64,000 nucleotides of DNA from Flavobacterium sp. CG_23.5 (GTDB taxonomy: Bacteria; Bacteroidota; Bacteroidia; Flavobacteriales; Flavobacteriaceae), in NCBI RefSeq assembly GCF_017875765.1, contig NZ_JAGGNA010000001.1, positions 1,743,501 through 1,807,500 of the forward strand, given 5' to 3'. Below are positions 36,298-44,140 of the stretch, in pieces (positions within the stretch are counted from its first letter, which is position 1; each line of letters begins with the position of its first letter). The notes beneath the pieces are model-generated. The model searched no databases. It was not told the origin of the DNA and saw nothing but the letters and a program-made list of their open reading frames with translations. A program made the translations under genes and the position numbers.

Positions 36298-36773
36298 TGT
36301 TTTCTATATTCGATTGTGGAACGGGCTACACCAAAATTTTCATCGACAATAATTGTTTCGTTTTGCAAAACGGCTACCTTTATTAACGCCTGATGATGAA
36401 TACAGTGTTCTAAATTATAAAGCAATTCCCGGAAGTGATTACTATCAATACGGATTTCCTCACCATCAATAATTTGCTGCAGTTCTATTTTTTTATTTTG
36501 TTTTTCCAAAGAATCTTGGATAATTCTAATTTGACTTATTGCAAATTCAGTATCTGTTTGAATTGCAATATTTCTTTTTCGGTTATCATAGTTTACAATG
36601 CCTGCCTCATAATTCGCTTCAAGACATTGAAACATTTCTATAATATGCCTGGTATGTTCGCCTATAGTGGAATTACTTAGCGAAGCACAAGGATTATAAT
36701 ACTCTGAATTAGACAGCTGGTTAAGTAAACCGACCAGTCCGTTTAAGCTATTATTTATGGAAGGTATAAGCAT
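36285..36773 (-). CDS. DinB-like four-helix protein
   Basis: A 162-aa protein of the DinB/YfiT-like type: four helices with a possible metal site formed by His residues in GEHTRHIIEMF and in LEHCIHHQALI. DinB-like proteins include thiol transferases and uncharacterised stress proteins. It starts 1 nt after the DoxX stop and overlaps NRDE at the other end. Confidence 0.75.
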   Translation of the reverse strand: MLIPSINNSLNGLVGLLNQLSNSEYYNPCASLSNSTIGEHTRHIIEMFQCLEANYEAGIVNYDNRKRNIAIQTDTEFAISQIRIIQDSLEKQNKKIELQQIIDGEEIRIDSNHFRELLYNLEHCIHHQALIKVAVLQNETIIVDENFGVARSTIEYRKQCVQ

Positions 36774-36774
36774 A

Positions 36775-37164
36775 TTAAAAATTTAATTTAAACAAATTTG
36801 GTATTTTACTCCTATTTTGATAAACTAAAATAGAACAACAAAGAAAGGTGATTATCGCTAGGGTGAAAAGTGTTCCACCATCGTTTTGCACTTCAATTCC
36901 TAAAACTAACAAATGTGACATAATTGCACCAATCATTACTCCAAGTCCAAGTAATGCACCAAGTAGAGTGGTTCTGGGTATTACTATTAAAATGGAAGCA
37001 ATCAGTTCCGCAATACCGGAGCCTATACGACCGTAAGGTTCCATCCCTAAAGTTTTGAAAATATAAATACTTTCCGCTGCACCCGTAAATTTAAAATATA
37101 AGGTCTGCAATAAAATCACGGCAACAACAAGACGCAATAACCAAGTAAATAATGATGATTTCAT
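36775..37164 (-). CDS. DoxX-like membrane protein
   Basis: A 129-aa protein with four membrane spans. The pattern KFTGAAESIYIFKTLGMEPYGRIGSGIAELIASILI is the DoxX fold's first half, where an R-x-x-x-G-x-x-E motif sits after the first span. DoxX proteins affect redox, quinone or lipid-related tasks in the membrane. The gene lies 9 nt after the YHS gene and 1 nt before DinB. Confidence 0.8.
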   Translation of the reverse strand: MKSSLFTWLLRLVVAVILLQTLYFKFTGAAESIYIFKTLGMEPYGRIGSGIAELIASILIVIPRTTLLGALLGLGVMIGAIMSHLLVLGIEVQNDGGTLFTLAIITFLCCSILVYQNRSKIPNLFKLNF

Positions 37165-37173
37165 ACTACTAAT

Positions 37174-37635
37174 TTATTGAATTATTTTTTTCCAATTTGC
37201 ATCAGCCTTTGACTTTAAACCTAACTGATTTTTATTCCAACTTTTCAATGTGTTATTGAAATAAGCGTTATAAAACAGATATAATTTCCCTTCAATAATT
37301 TTGAACGTCTCTGGATTTATATCCACTTTTTCACCTGAATCTCCCATCGCAAAAGCACACCAACCCCCATATTGAGGCTCATAAGCTGATTGATTTTTTA
37401 AAAAAAACTCCTTATTTGCCGCCGAAGAAAAATTATAAATAACTCCTTCAAAGGTTGAAGTTAATTCTTTTTTTCCTTTCACCGCTTTTCCTTGTTTAAA
37501 ATAAGCCACAGGATCATACCCCTTAATGGCGATATTTCTTTTTAAATTGAACTGTTTAATTCGTTTACTTTCGTTTTGAGAAAATCCTGTTAACGAAATA
37601 AAACTGATAAGCAGACAGATGATTTGTTTTTTCAT
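37174..37635 (-). CDS. Secreted YHS-domain protein
   Basis: A 153-aa protein with a signal peptide, MKKQIICLLISFISLTGFSQ, starting at the ATG at 37635; an open extension upstream would cross the promoter. Residues about 35-85 form a YHS-like domain (NIAIKGYDPVAYF, STFEGVIYNFSSAANKEFFLKN, EPQYGGWCAFAMGDSGEKVDINP). YHS domains often bind metals such as copper; here a single Cys and no classic YHS triplet are present, so metal binding is unsure. It is the first gene after crp, with a gap that holds a promoter and a Crp-like site. Confidence 0.85.
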   Translation of the reverse strand: MKKQIICLLISFISLTGFSQNESKRIKQFNLKRNIAIKGYDPVAYFKQGKAVKGKKELTSTFEGVIYNFSSAANKEFFLKNQSAYEPQYGGWCAFAMGDSGEKVDINPETFKIIEGKLYLFYNAYFNNTLKSWNKNQLGLKSKADANWKKIIQ

Positions 37636-37673
37636 TGTAATTGAATTTAAAGGGTTCTCTGAAATTTCTTTAC

Positions 37674-37681
37674 CAAAGGTA
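37674..37681 (-). promoter_or_regulatory. -7 element for the YHS-DoxX run
   Basis: On the minus strand TACCTTTG matches TAnnTTTG, 38 nt before the ATG at 37635. No TTG is seen at the -33 distance, which suits an activator-dependent promoter. Confidence 0.5.
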
Positions 37682-37702
37682 TTTAGAAACAGAAAAACCA
37701 TT

Positions 37703-37718
37703 TGTCAGCTAGTTTACA
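37703..37718 (-). promoter_or_regulatory. Possible Crp/Fnr-family binding site
   Basis: TGTCAGCTAGTTTACA fits the Crp-like pattern TGTnA-N6-TnACA, and 12 of 16 positions are symmetric. Its centre is about 41-42 bp upstream of the start inferred from the -7 box at 37674-37681, the class II activator position. It lies in the gap after the crp-like gene itself. Confidence 0.45.
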
Positions 37719-37739
37719 ATAGATACGAAATAGTTGTAA

Positions 37740-38417
37740 TTACAGTTTTGTTACATCCAAAATAACGATTTCTTTTCGATTGTAAAGAAGTATTCCATTT
37801 GTTTCCATTTCATTCAGCAGTTGAGTAGCAGTTTGTCTTGATGTACAAATAATTTGAGCAATATCAGTTTGAGTTAGATAATTCTCGATAACCACTTCAT
37901 TTTCCACTCGCTTTCCTTCTTTCTCTGCCCAATCTTTTAGAAACTGAAACAATCTAGTTTTAGCATCTTTTGAAATCAAATTAGAGTAACTGTTTTTGAT
38001 GCGCTTCATCTTCAATCCTACAAATTTAGTATAGGACAAGGCCAAGCTAGGGTTTCGCAATAATAAATCTTCGAAATCAGATAGTAGAAAGCTACAAATT
38101 GCCACATCATCGGAAAGGACTTTAGCATATTCATTAGTCTGATCATCTGTTTCTAAAGTGAGTTCCCCAAATAAATCTCCTTTTTGAATAATATCTTTTA
38201 TCGTTTCGTTTCCGTCTTCATCAACAGCTACGATTTTAATATTTCCTTTTTTAAGCAAAAAAATTCGAGGCACATCCGATGAGGAAAAATAAATGATCTC
38301 CCCCTTATTTGCTTTTTTAAAACCTGTAATAATACACAATTGTCTGATTTGTCCGAAACTTAAAGTCCGAAACAATTTGTGATCGCGTAAATACCAATAT
38401 TTTAAATCTTCATACAT
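37740..38417 (-). CDS. Crp/Fnr family transcriptional regulator
   Basis: A 225-aa regulator. The cyclic-nucleotide-binding fold is at about 25-115 (FSSSDVPRIFLLKKGNIKIV, GDLFGELTLE), followed by a long helix and a C-terminal winged helix (about 165-210, NYLTQTDIAQIICTSRQTATQLLNEM). The N-terminal Cys cluster of Fnr is missing, so it is not an Fe-S Fnr. The effector is unknown. It sits upstream of the YHS-DoxX-DinB-NRDE genes in the same orientation and may control them. Confidence 0.9.
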   Translation of the reverse strand: MYEDLKYWYLRDHKLFRTLSFGQIRQLCIITGFKKANKGEIIYFSSSDVPRIFLLKKGNIKIVAVDEDGNETIKDIIQKGDLFGELTLETDDQTNEYAKVLSDDVAICSFLLSDFEDLLLRNPSLALSYTKFVGLKMKRIKNSYSNLISKDAKTRLFQFLKDWAEKEGKRVENEVVIENYLTQTDIAQIICTSRQTATQLLNEMETNGILLYNRKEIVILDVTKL

Positions 38418-38464
38418 AAAAGTAAATCTTTGAGTAAATGTATTAAAAAAACGACTTAAAAAAC

Positions 38465-38498
38465 AAAACCCTTTCCAATCGAAATTGGAAAGGGTTTT
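38465..38498 (-). terminator. Terminator of the acyl-CoA dehydrogenase gene
   Basis: The perfect 15-bp arms AAAACCCTTTCCAAT (38465-38479) and ATTGGAAAGGGTTTT (38484-38498) with loop CGAA lie between the dehydrogenase stop and the crp-like start. Confidence 0.85.
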
Positions 38499-38517
38499 AA
38501 TAGCTATAAAATTTTAT

Positions 38518-39657
38518 CTAAGAAACTAGTGTTCTTGAGATTACAATACGTTGGATCTCTGAAGTTCCTTCATAAATCTGAGTAATTTTAGCATCACGCA
38601 TCATACGTTCCACATGATATTCGGCTACATAACCATTTCCACCATGAATCTGTACGGCTTCAATAGTCGTGTCCATTGCAGTTTGAGAAGCGAATAACTT
38701 GGCCATTGCTCCTGATTGAGAAATATCCATTCCTAAATCTTTTTCGGAAGCAGCTTTAAAACATAACATTTTAGCTGCCATAATTTGAGTTGCCATATCG
38801 GCTAATTTGAAAGCGATTGCTTGGTGTTTGAAAATTTCTTTTCCAAAAGCTTTACGCTCTTGAGAATATTTCAAAGCCAATTCATAAGCACCTGTAGCTA
38901 TACCCAATGCTTGAGAAGCAATACCTATTCTTCCTCCGTTTAATACGCTCATGGCGAAATTAAATCCAAATCCATCTGCTCCTATTCGGTTTTCTTTAGG
39001 CACTTTAACATCGGTAAACATTAAAGAATGCGTATCAGACCCGCGAATTCCCATTTTCTTTTCTTTTAGACCAATATCAAAACCAGCCCAACCTTTCTCC
39101 ACTATAAAAGCATTGATTCCTTTATGTCCTTTTTCAACGTCAGTTTGAGCAATTACGATATAAGTAGATGCAGACGATCCGTTTGTAATCCAGTTTTTGG
39201 TACCATTTAATAAGTAATGATCTCCTTTATCAATTGCAGTGGTTTTTTGTGAAGTAGCATCAGATCCCGCTTCTGGTTCCGACAAACAAAAAGCACCAAT
39301 AACTTCCCCTTTGGCAAGAGGAACTAAATATTTAAGTTTTTGCTCTTCATTGCAATATTTCTCTATTCCCGCACAAACCAACGAGTTATTTACTGACATG
39401 ATAACTGCCGCAGAGGCATCAATTTTTGCAATTTCAGTAACTGCCAAAATATAAGAAACGCTATCAAGTCCTGAACCACCATATTTAGGATCAACCATCA
39501 TTCCTAGAAAACCAAGTTCTGCCATTTGCTTAACTTGCTCTGTAGGAAATTTTGAGTGTTCATCTCTTTCAATTACTCCCGGCAACAATTCGTTTTGAGC
39601 AAAATCTCTAGCGGCTTGTTGAATCATTAACTGCTCTTCGGTTAGATTAAAATCCAT
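38518..39657 (-). CDS. Acyl-CoA dehydrogenase
   Basis: An FAD-dependent acyl-CoA dehydrogenase, 379 aa. The FAD/substrate region AFCLSEPEAGSDATSQKTTA, the segment NGTKNWITNGSSAS and the C-terminal QIYEGTSEIQRIVISR, in which the Glu of YEGTSE is the catalytic base, are all present. It is close to the short/branched-chain type, which acts in fatty-acid or amino-acid breakdown; the chain length cannot be read. The gene is single, with its own promoter and a strong terminator. Confidence 0.94.
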   Translation of the reverse strand: MDFNLTEEQLMIQQAARDFAQNELLPGVIERDEHSKFPTEQVKQMAELGFLGMMVDPKYGGSGLDSVSYILAVTEIAKIDASAAVIMSVNNSLVCAGIEKYCNEEQKLKYLVPLAKGEVIGAFCLSEPEAGSDATSQKTTAIDKGDHYLLNGTKNWITNGSSASTYIVIAQTDVEKGHKGINAFIVEKGWAGFDIGLKEKKMGIRGSDTHSLMFTDVKVPKENRIGADGFGFNFAMSVLNGGRIGIASQALGIATGAYELALKYSQERKAFGKEIFKHQAIAFKLADMATQIMAAKMLCFKAASEKDLGMDISQSGAMAKLFASQTAMDTTIEAVQIHGGNGYVAEYHVERMMRDAKITQIYEGTSEIQRIVISRTLVS

Positions 39658-39702
39658 AATTATATAAAATAAAAAAGTTGTGAATTACTTAAAAAAAGTA
39701 GC

Positions 39703-39733
39703 CAAAGATACTTTTTTCTTGTGAATTTATCAA
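39703..39733 (-). promoter_or_regulatory. Promoter of the acyl-CoA dehydrogenase gene
   Basis: On the minus strand TATCTTTG (39710-39703) is the -7 box, and a TTG (39733-39731) lies 20 nt upstream. The ATG is 45 nt downstream of the -7 box. Confidence 0.6.
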
Positions 39734-39743
39734 TTCTGATTCG

Positions 39744-39751
39744 TAAATTTG
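39744..39751 (+). promoter_or_regulatory. -7 element directly before anmK
   Basis: TAAATTTG, then GGAT, then the ATG at 39756. The transcription start would fall at the start codon, so a leaderless mRNA is possible. Confidence 0.45.
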
Positions 39752-39755
39752 GGAT

Positions 39756-40823
39756 ATGGAAACAGAAAACTATAACGTTATAGGAGTAATGTCAGGAACT
39801 TCGCTGGATGGAATTGATTTGGCTCATATTCAATTTAGAGTAGAGAGTCAAGAATGGGCTTTCGAAATAATTGAAAGTGAAACTATTAGCTATAGTTCCG
39901 ATTGGGTTACTAGCCTAAAAATGGCTGTGGGCTTCTCCATAAACGAATTAGATGATTTAAACCAAAAGTACACCGAACTTCTCGCCACGACCATCTCTAA
40001 TTTCATTAAAAAGTATAATATCGAAAACATCGATGCCGTTTGCTCGCATGGTCATACCATTTTACACCAACCGCAGAAAGGTTTTACACTTCAAATAGGC
40101 AATTTACCAGAAATCTCCGCATTGATTCATCAAACAGTAGTGTGTGATTTTAGAGTTCAGGATGTTCAATTGGGAGGACAAGGCGCGCCTTTAGTTCCTA
40201 TTGGCGATAAAATATTATTTCCTGAATATGACTATTGTATGAATTTGGGCGGTTTTTCAAATATTTCATTCGAAGAAAATGGTGAACGAATTGCTTTCGA
40301 TATCTCTCCAGTAAATACAGTTTTGAATTTTTACGCAAATGAACTGGGTTTAGCGTATGACGATAAAGGACAAAAAACGAGTACTGGGAGTATAAATGAA
40401 AATTTATTAAACGAATTAAACGATCTGGATTTTTATCAAAAAAAACATCCAAAATCATTGGGCTTCGAATTTGTAAAAGAGGTCGTATTACCCATAATTG
40501 ACACGTATAAAATTTCGACAACAGACAAGCTACGAACTTTCACAGAACACGTTGCGTTTCAAATTGCATCGGCTCTGCCTACTAAAAAAGGAAACCTATT
40601 TATAACTGGTGGTGGGGCATACAATGATTTTCTTATAGAACGTATTCAATCCTATTTACCGGAAATAAAAATTATAATTCCGTCAAATAAAATATTGGAA
40701 TTCAAAGAAGCATTAATATTTGCTTTGCTTGGTGTATTAAAGTTACGAGGAGAAGTCAATGTATTGCGAAGTGTAACCGGGGCACAAAAAGATCACAGTT
40801 CTGGAGTTATTTTCACCGTATGA
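39756..40823 (+). CDS. anmK: Anhydro-N-acetylmuramic acid kinase
   Basis: Peptidoglycan recycling: opens and phosphorylates 1,6-anhydro-MurNAc to MurNAc-6-phosphate. It is 355 aa, the family length. The N-terminal VIGVMSGTSLDGIDLAHIQF is the AnmK signature; the central VCSHGHTILHQPQKG and GGQGAPLVPIGD and the C-terminal LFITGGGAYNDFLIERI are typical of the actin-like sugar-kinase fold. The DUF2809 gene overlaps its stop by 4 bp. Mpl at 6-7 kb belongs to the same recycling economy. Confidence 0.96.
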   Translation: METENYNVIGVMSGTSLDGIDLAHIQFRVESQEWAFEIIESETISYSSDWVTSLKMAVGFSINELDDLNQKYTELLATTISNFIKKYNIENIDAVCSHGHTILHQPQKGFTLQIGNLPEISALIHQTVVCDFRVQDVQLGGQGAPLVPIGDKILFPEYDYCMNLGGFSNISFEENGERIAFDISPVNTVLNFYANELGLAYDDKGQKTSTGSINENLLNELNDLDFYQKKHPKSLGFEFVKEVVLPIIDTYKISTTDKLRTFTEHVAFQIASALPTKKGNLFITGGGAYNDFLIERIQSYLPEIKIIIPSNKILEFKEALIFALLGVLKLRGEVNVLRSVTGAQKDHSSGVIFTV

Positions 40824-41179
40824 AAAACAAAAGAATTCACTATCTCATTACAATCTTAACAATCATCTTATTGGGGATTTTTTCCAGACAAATTCCAATT
40901 GTCCCTTTGTGTGTTGGTGACATTTTATATGCCATAATGATTTATTTTATCATAAGACTATTGTTTTTAAAAACGTCAAAACACAAAGCTGCGTTGATTG
41001 CTATAAGCATTTGTTTTGCAATTGAATTTTCACAACTTTATCAAGCAGATTGGATTACTGCAATTCGGAATACAGTTGCAGGACACTATGTCTTGGGACA
41101 AGGATTCCTTTTGATTGACTTAGTGGCCTATCCTTTTGGAATATTTATCGCTTTTATTTTAGATCGTTTCACAAAATAA
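40820..41179 (+). CDS. DUF2809 membrane protein
   Basis: A 119-aa protein with four membrane spans, of the DUF2809 family. Conserved positions are the FSRQIP after the first span, GDILYAIMIYFIIRLLF, the AIEFSQLYQADW, in which the Glu-Gln-Tyr pattern is well kept, and the IDLVAYPFGI at the end. The function is unknown. The start overlaps the anmK stop (ATGA), so it is translated together with anmK. Whether it takes part in recycling is speculation. Confidence 0.85.
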   Translation: MKNKRIHYLITILTIILLGIFSRQIPIVPLCVGDILYAIMIYFIIRLLFLKTSKHKAALIAISICFAIEFSQLYQADWITAIRNTVAGHYVLGQGFLLIDLVAYPFGIFIAFILDRFTK

Positions 41180-41251
41180 TTCACAATTACTCTTAAATTT
41201 AGATTCTTTAAAATAATATTTCAAATACAGATTTCGCATTATACTATTTTT

Positions 41252-41259
41252 TATATTTG
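41252..41259 (+). promoter_or_regulatory. -7 element of the glutamate-type dehydrogenase gene
   Basis: TATATTTG is 24 nt before the ATG at 41284. A clean TTG at -33 is not seen. Confidence 0.45.
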
Positions 41260-41283
41260 TCAAAATTAAACATATCGCAATAA

Positions 41284-42510
41284 ATGAAAGATTTATTAAA
41301 GAAATTCGAAAATAAGGAACCCGAAATCATTTTTAACTGGAAAGATCCCGAAACAGAAGCTGAAGGATGGACTGTCATCAACTCCCTTCGCGGTGGTGCT
41401 GCCGGTGGTGGAACTCGTATGAGAAAAGGATTGGATATGAATGAGGTTTTGTCATTGGCAAAAACAATGGAAGTGAAATTTTCGGTTTCAGGGCCTGCTA
41501 TTGGTGGTGCTAAATCTGGAATTAATTTTGATCCAAATGATCCAAGAAAAAAAGGCGTTTTACAACGTTGGTATAAAGCAGTTTCTCCATTATTGAAAAG
41601 TTATTACGGAACGGGTGGCGATTTAAATGTTGATGAAATTCACGAAGTAATTCCAATGACGGAAGAATGTGGTGTTTGGCATCCGCAAGAAGGTGTTTTT
41701 AATGGTCATTTTAAACCTACAGAAGCAGACAAAATCAATAGAATTGGTCAATTGCGTCAAGGTGTGGTTAAAGTGATCGAAAACCCGAAATTCTCACCAG
41801 ACGTTTCTAGAAAATATACTATTGCCGATATGATTACCGGTTTTGGTGTAGCCGAAGCCGTTCGTAATTACTACAGTATTTATGGTGGTGATGTAAAAGG
41901 TAAGAAAGCCATTGTTCAAGGTTTTGGGAATGTAGGTTCTGCAGCAGCTTTTTACTTAGCCGAAATGGGAGCAAAAGTAATTGGTATAATTGATAGAGAT
42001 GGTGGATTAATCAAGAAAGAAGGTTTTACTTTCGAAGAGATAAGATCATTATTCCTTGCCAAAGACGGAAACAAACTGGTTGCGGAGAATATGATTCCTT
42101 TTGAAGAAATCAATCAAAAAATATGGACAATAGGTGCTGAAATATTCGCGCCTTGTGCAGCTTCACGTTTAGTTACTCAATCTCAAATTGACAGTTTAAT
42201 TGCCAATGGTCTTGAAGTAATTTCTTGTGGTGCCAATGTACCATTTGCAGACAAAGAAATCTTTTTCGGACCAATTATGGAGAATGTAGATCACAAAGTA
42301 AGTTTGATTCCTGACTTTATTTCTAACTGTGGAATGGCTAGAGTTTTCGCTTATTTTATGGAAAAGAAAGTACAAATGACGGATGAAGCTATCTTTCAGG
42401 ACACTTCGGCTACTATTAAAAATGCAATCGAAAAAGCACATCAATTAAATCCATCAAAAACAAATATTAGTGCTACTGCCTTTGAAATTGCATTAAAGCA
42501 ATTGACTTAA
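41284..42510 (+). CDS. Glu/Leu/Phe/Val dehydrogenase
   Basis: An amino-acid dehydrogenase of the Glu/Leu/Phe/Val family, 408 aa. The N-terminal domain has the substrate glycines in SLRGGAAGGGTRMRKG and the catalytic Lys in SGPAIGGAKSGINFDP. The NAD(P)-binding Rossmann fold contains VQGFGNVGSAAAFYL. The sequence GGAAGGGTR differs from typical GDH (KPFKGGIR type) and is closer to the leucine/valine branch, but the substrate cannot be settled. It is monocistronic with a strong terminator. Confidence 0.9.
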   Translation: MKDLLKKFENKEPEIIFNWKDPETEAEGWTVINSLRGGAAGGGTRMRKGLDMNEVLSLAKTMEVKFSVSGPAIGGAKSGINFDPNDPRKKGVLQRWYKAVSPLLKSYYGTGGDLNVDEIHEVIPMTEECGVWHPQEGVFNGHFKPTEADKINRIGQLRQGVVKVIENPKFSPDVSRKYTIADMITGFGVAEAVRNYYSIYGGDVKGKKAIVQGFGNVGSAAAFYLAEMGAKVIGIIDRDGGLIKKEGFTFEEIRSLFLAKDGNKLVAENMIPFEEINQKIWTIGAEIFAPCAASRLVTQSQIDSLIANGLEVISCGANVPFADKEIFFGPIMENVDHKVSLIPDFISNCGMARVFAYFMEKKVQMTDEAIFQDTSATIKNAIEKAHQLNPSKTNISATAFEIALKQLT

Positions 42511-42542
42511 AAGATAAAAACCTACTATTTTAGTACTATTAT

Positions 42543-42592
42543 AACTCGGATTAAACAGATTCTCAATATCTGTTTAATCCGAGTTTTTTTTA
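42543..42592 (+). terminator. Strong terminator of the dehydrogenase gene
   Basis: Perfect 18-bp arms lie at 42543-42560 (start AACTCGGATTAAAC) and 42568-42585, with a 7-nt loop and a T-run after them. It is the longest perfect intergenic stem apart from the one at 61.5 kb. Confidence 0.9.
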
Positions 42593-42703
42593 TACCTTAA
42601 ACAGCAATATTAATTTTAACAATAGATTACCTTTTCTCTGTTGGCAATTTTTAGTACATTTCAACGTTTTTTATACATACACTTTTTAAATATTAAAATA
42701 CCG

Positions 42704-43603
42704 ATGAGTTCCACCATTTCTTCAGATCAAAAGAAATCATTAGCAATATCTTTCCTTTTATATGCAACTTTGCTGCTAATTTTATTTTTCATTAGATTTT
42801 GGCCTCCAGCCAACATGGCTGAATTAGCAGGTGGCGGAGGTGGCGGAGGCGTTACCGTAAATTTTGGTGATAGTGATTTAGGTTCAGGAGCAAATTATAA
42901 AAGTGAAGTTTTACAAGTAAAAAACCAAACCAAACAAATACCTACAAAATCGACTCCTGAGGAAGCCATCTTATCACAAGAAAACACCACTGAAGAAAGC
43001 GTAGTAATCCCAACCAAAGAAAAGACGAAAAAACCTACCGTGGTTATAAAACAGGAAATAAAACCAGTTGTAGTAAAACCTAAAGTTTCCAATAATACAA
43101 ATGATGCCTTATCTAGCATTCTAAAAGGTTCTAATAAAGGAGGAGATGGCAATGACAAAACAGCAGGAAACAAAGGAAAAGCAAACGGAAGTTTGAGCTC
43201 TAATGGCTATTATGGAACCGGAGGTTCTGGCGGTGGAACAGGAGGCGGAAATGGTACTGGAAACGGAATAGGAACCGGTAGCGGATATGGTTCAGGAAGT
43301 GGCGGAGGATCAGGAAGTGGATCTGGTGGTGGTACTGGTTACTCTTTAGGAAACCGGAAAGCAGTTTCTAAACCCGCACCAAAATACACCTGCAACGAAC
43401 AAGGTAAAGTGGTAGTTGAAGTTTCCGTGGACAGAAACGGTAGAACAATAAACGCGGTTGCAGGAATAAAAGGAACGACTAACACGGCAAGTTGTTTATT
43501 AGAACAGGCTAAAATCGCAGCTATGAATACGAAATGGGATGCCAGCAGTGATGCCCCGGAAAAACAAGTAGGAAAAATAGTTTATAACTTCAATTTGAAT
43601 TAA
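42704..43603 (+). CDS. TonB-like energy transducer with Gly-rich linker
   Basis: A 299-aa protein from the ATG at 42704 (an upstream frame extension contains no better start). A single N-terminal span (SLAISFLLYATLLLILFFIRFW) anchors it. A Gly7 run follows at about 44-50, then a Lys/Val/Pro-rich stretch, and from 165 to 230 a long linker made only of Gly, Ser, Thr, Asn and Tyr. The C-terminal TonB-like domain is at about 235-299 (GKVVVEVSVDRNGRTINAVAG, ending KIVYNFNLN). Most TonB linkers are Pro-rich. It faces exbD-exbB, which would supply the motor. Confidence 0.85.
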   Translation: MSSTISSDQKKSLAISFLLYATLLLILFFIRFWPPANMAELAGGGGGGGVTVNFGDSDLGSGANYKSEVLQVKNQTKQIPTKSTPEEAILSQENTTEESVVIPTKEKTKKPTVVIKQEIKPVVVKPKVSNNTNDALSSILKGSNKGGDGNDKTAGNKGKANGSLSSNGYYGTGGSGGGTGGGNGTGNGIGTGSGYGSGSGGGSGSGSGGGTGYSLGNRKAVSKPAPKYTCNEQGKVVVEVSVDRNGRTINAVAGIKGTTNTASCLLEQAKIAAMNTKWDASSDAPEKQVGKIVYNFNLN

Positions 43604-43621
43604 AATTAAATTAATACTAAT

Positions 43622-43662
43622 AAAAAAGCCTTAGTTTCTTGATAAGAAATTAAGGCTTTTTT
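43622..43662. terminator. Bidirectional terminator between tonB and exbD
   Basis: The 19-nt arms 43622-43640 and 43644-43662 (core AAGCCTTAGTTTCTT / AAGAAATTAAGGCTT, one wobble) with loop GAT lie in the convergent gap. Confidence 0.85.
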
Positions 43663-43743
43663 ATATTTTGAAACTGTACTGTTTTTAATCCGAGATAAAA
43701 TTTCCGAAATCAAAAACAAATAATTTTACAACTATAATCTAAA

Positions 43744-44139
43744 TCATTTCGGACTTGTAGCTATTACAAACTTCAAGTTATTCCGTACTCCAATTTGCAA
43801 AACATCAACTAAATCTTGCACTTGTAAATTGAATGGAATTCTTACAATAACCGTTTGATCTTTCCCGCTGTTCATTTTCGACATTAGCGTTGTTTCTAAC
43901 GCTTCAAAAGTGACAGCCTGCTTATCGATGTAGAATTTTTTATCTTCTGTAACTGATAAACTAATATATTGTTTGTTGGTTTTCTCGTTGGATTTAGCTT
44001 TTGGCAATGTCATTTTAATAACATTTGGATTAGCCAAAGTGGATATAATCAGAAAAAACAACAACAAGAAAAACATAATATCGCTCAATGACGAAGTAGC
44101 CACTTCGGCATGAAATCTTCTTTTTCGTTTTATAGACAT
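43744..44139 (-). CDS. exbD: ExbD/TolR biopolymer transport protein
   Basis: The periplasmic-domain subunit of the proton-driven motor; 131 aa. A single membrane span lies at about 18-38, with the essential Asp in SSLSDIMFFLLLFFLI. The remaining periplasmic domain (VIKMTLPKAKSNEKTN to FVIATSPK) is of usual ExbD size. It starts one base after the exbB stop. With ExbB it would energise TonB, encoded on the other strand. Confidence 0.92.
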   Translation of the reverse strand: MSIKRKRRFHAEVATSSLSDIMFFLLLFFLIISTLANPNVIKMTLPKAKSNEKTNKQYISLSVTEDKKFYIDKQAVTFEALETTLMSKMNSGKDQTVIVRIPFNLQVQDLVDVLQIGVRNNLKFVIATSPK

Positions 44140-44140
44140 G

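Noticed and set aside
37740..38417. Fnr-type oxygen sensor
   Set aside because: The N-terminal cysteine cluster that holds the Fe-S centre is missing.
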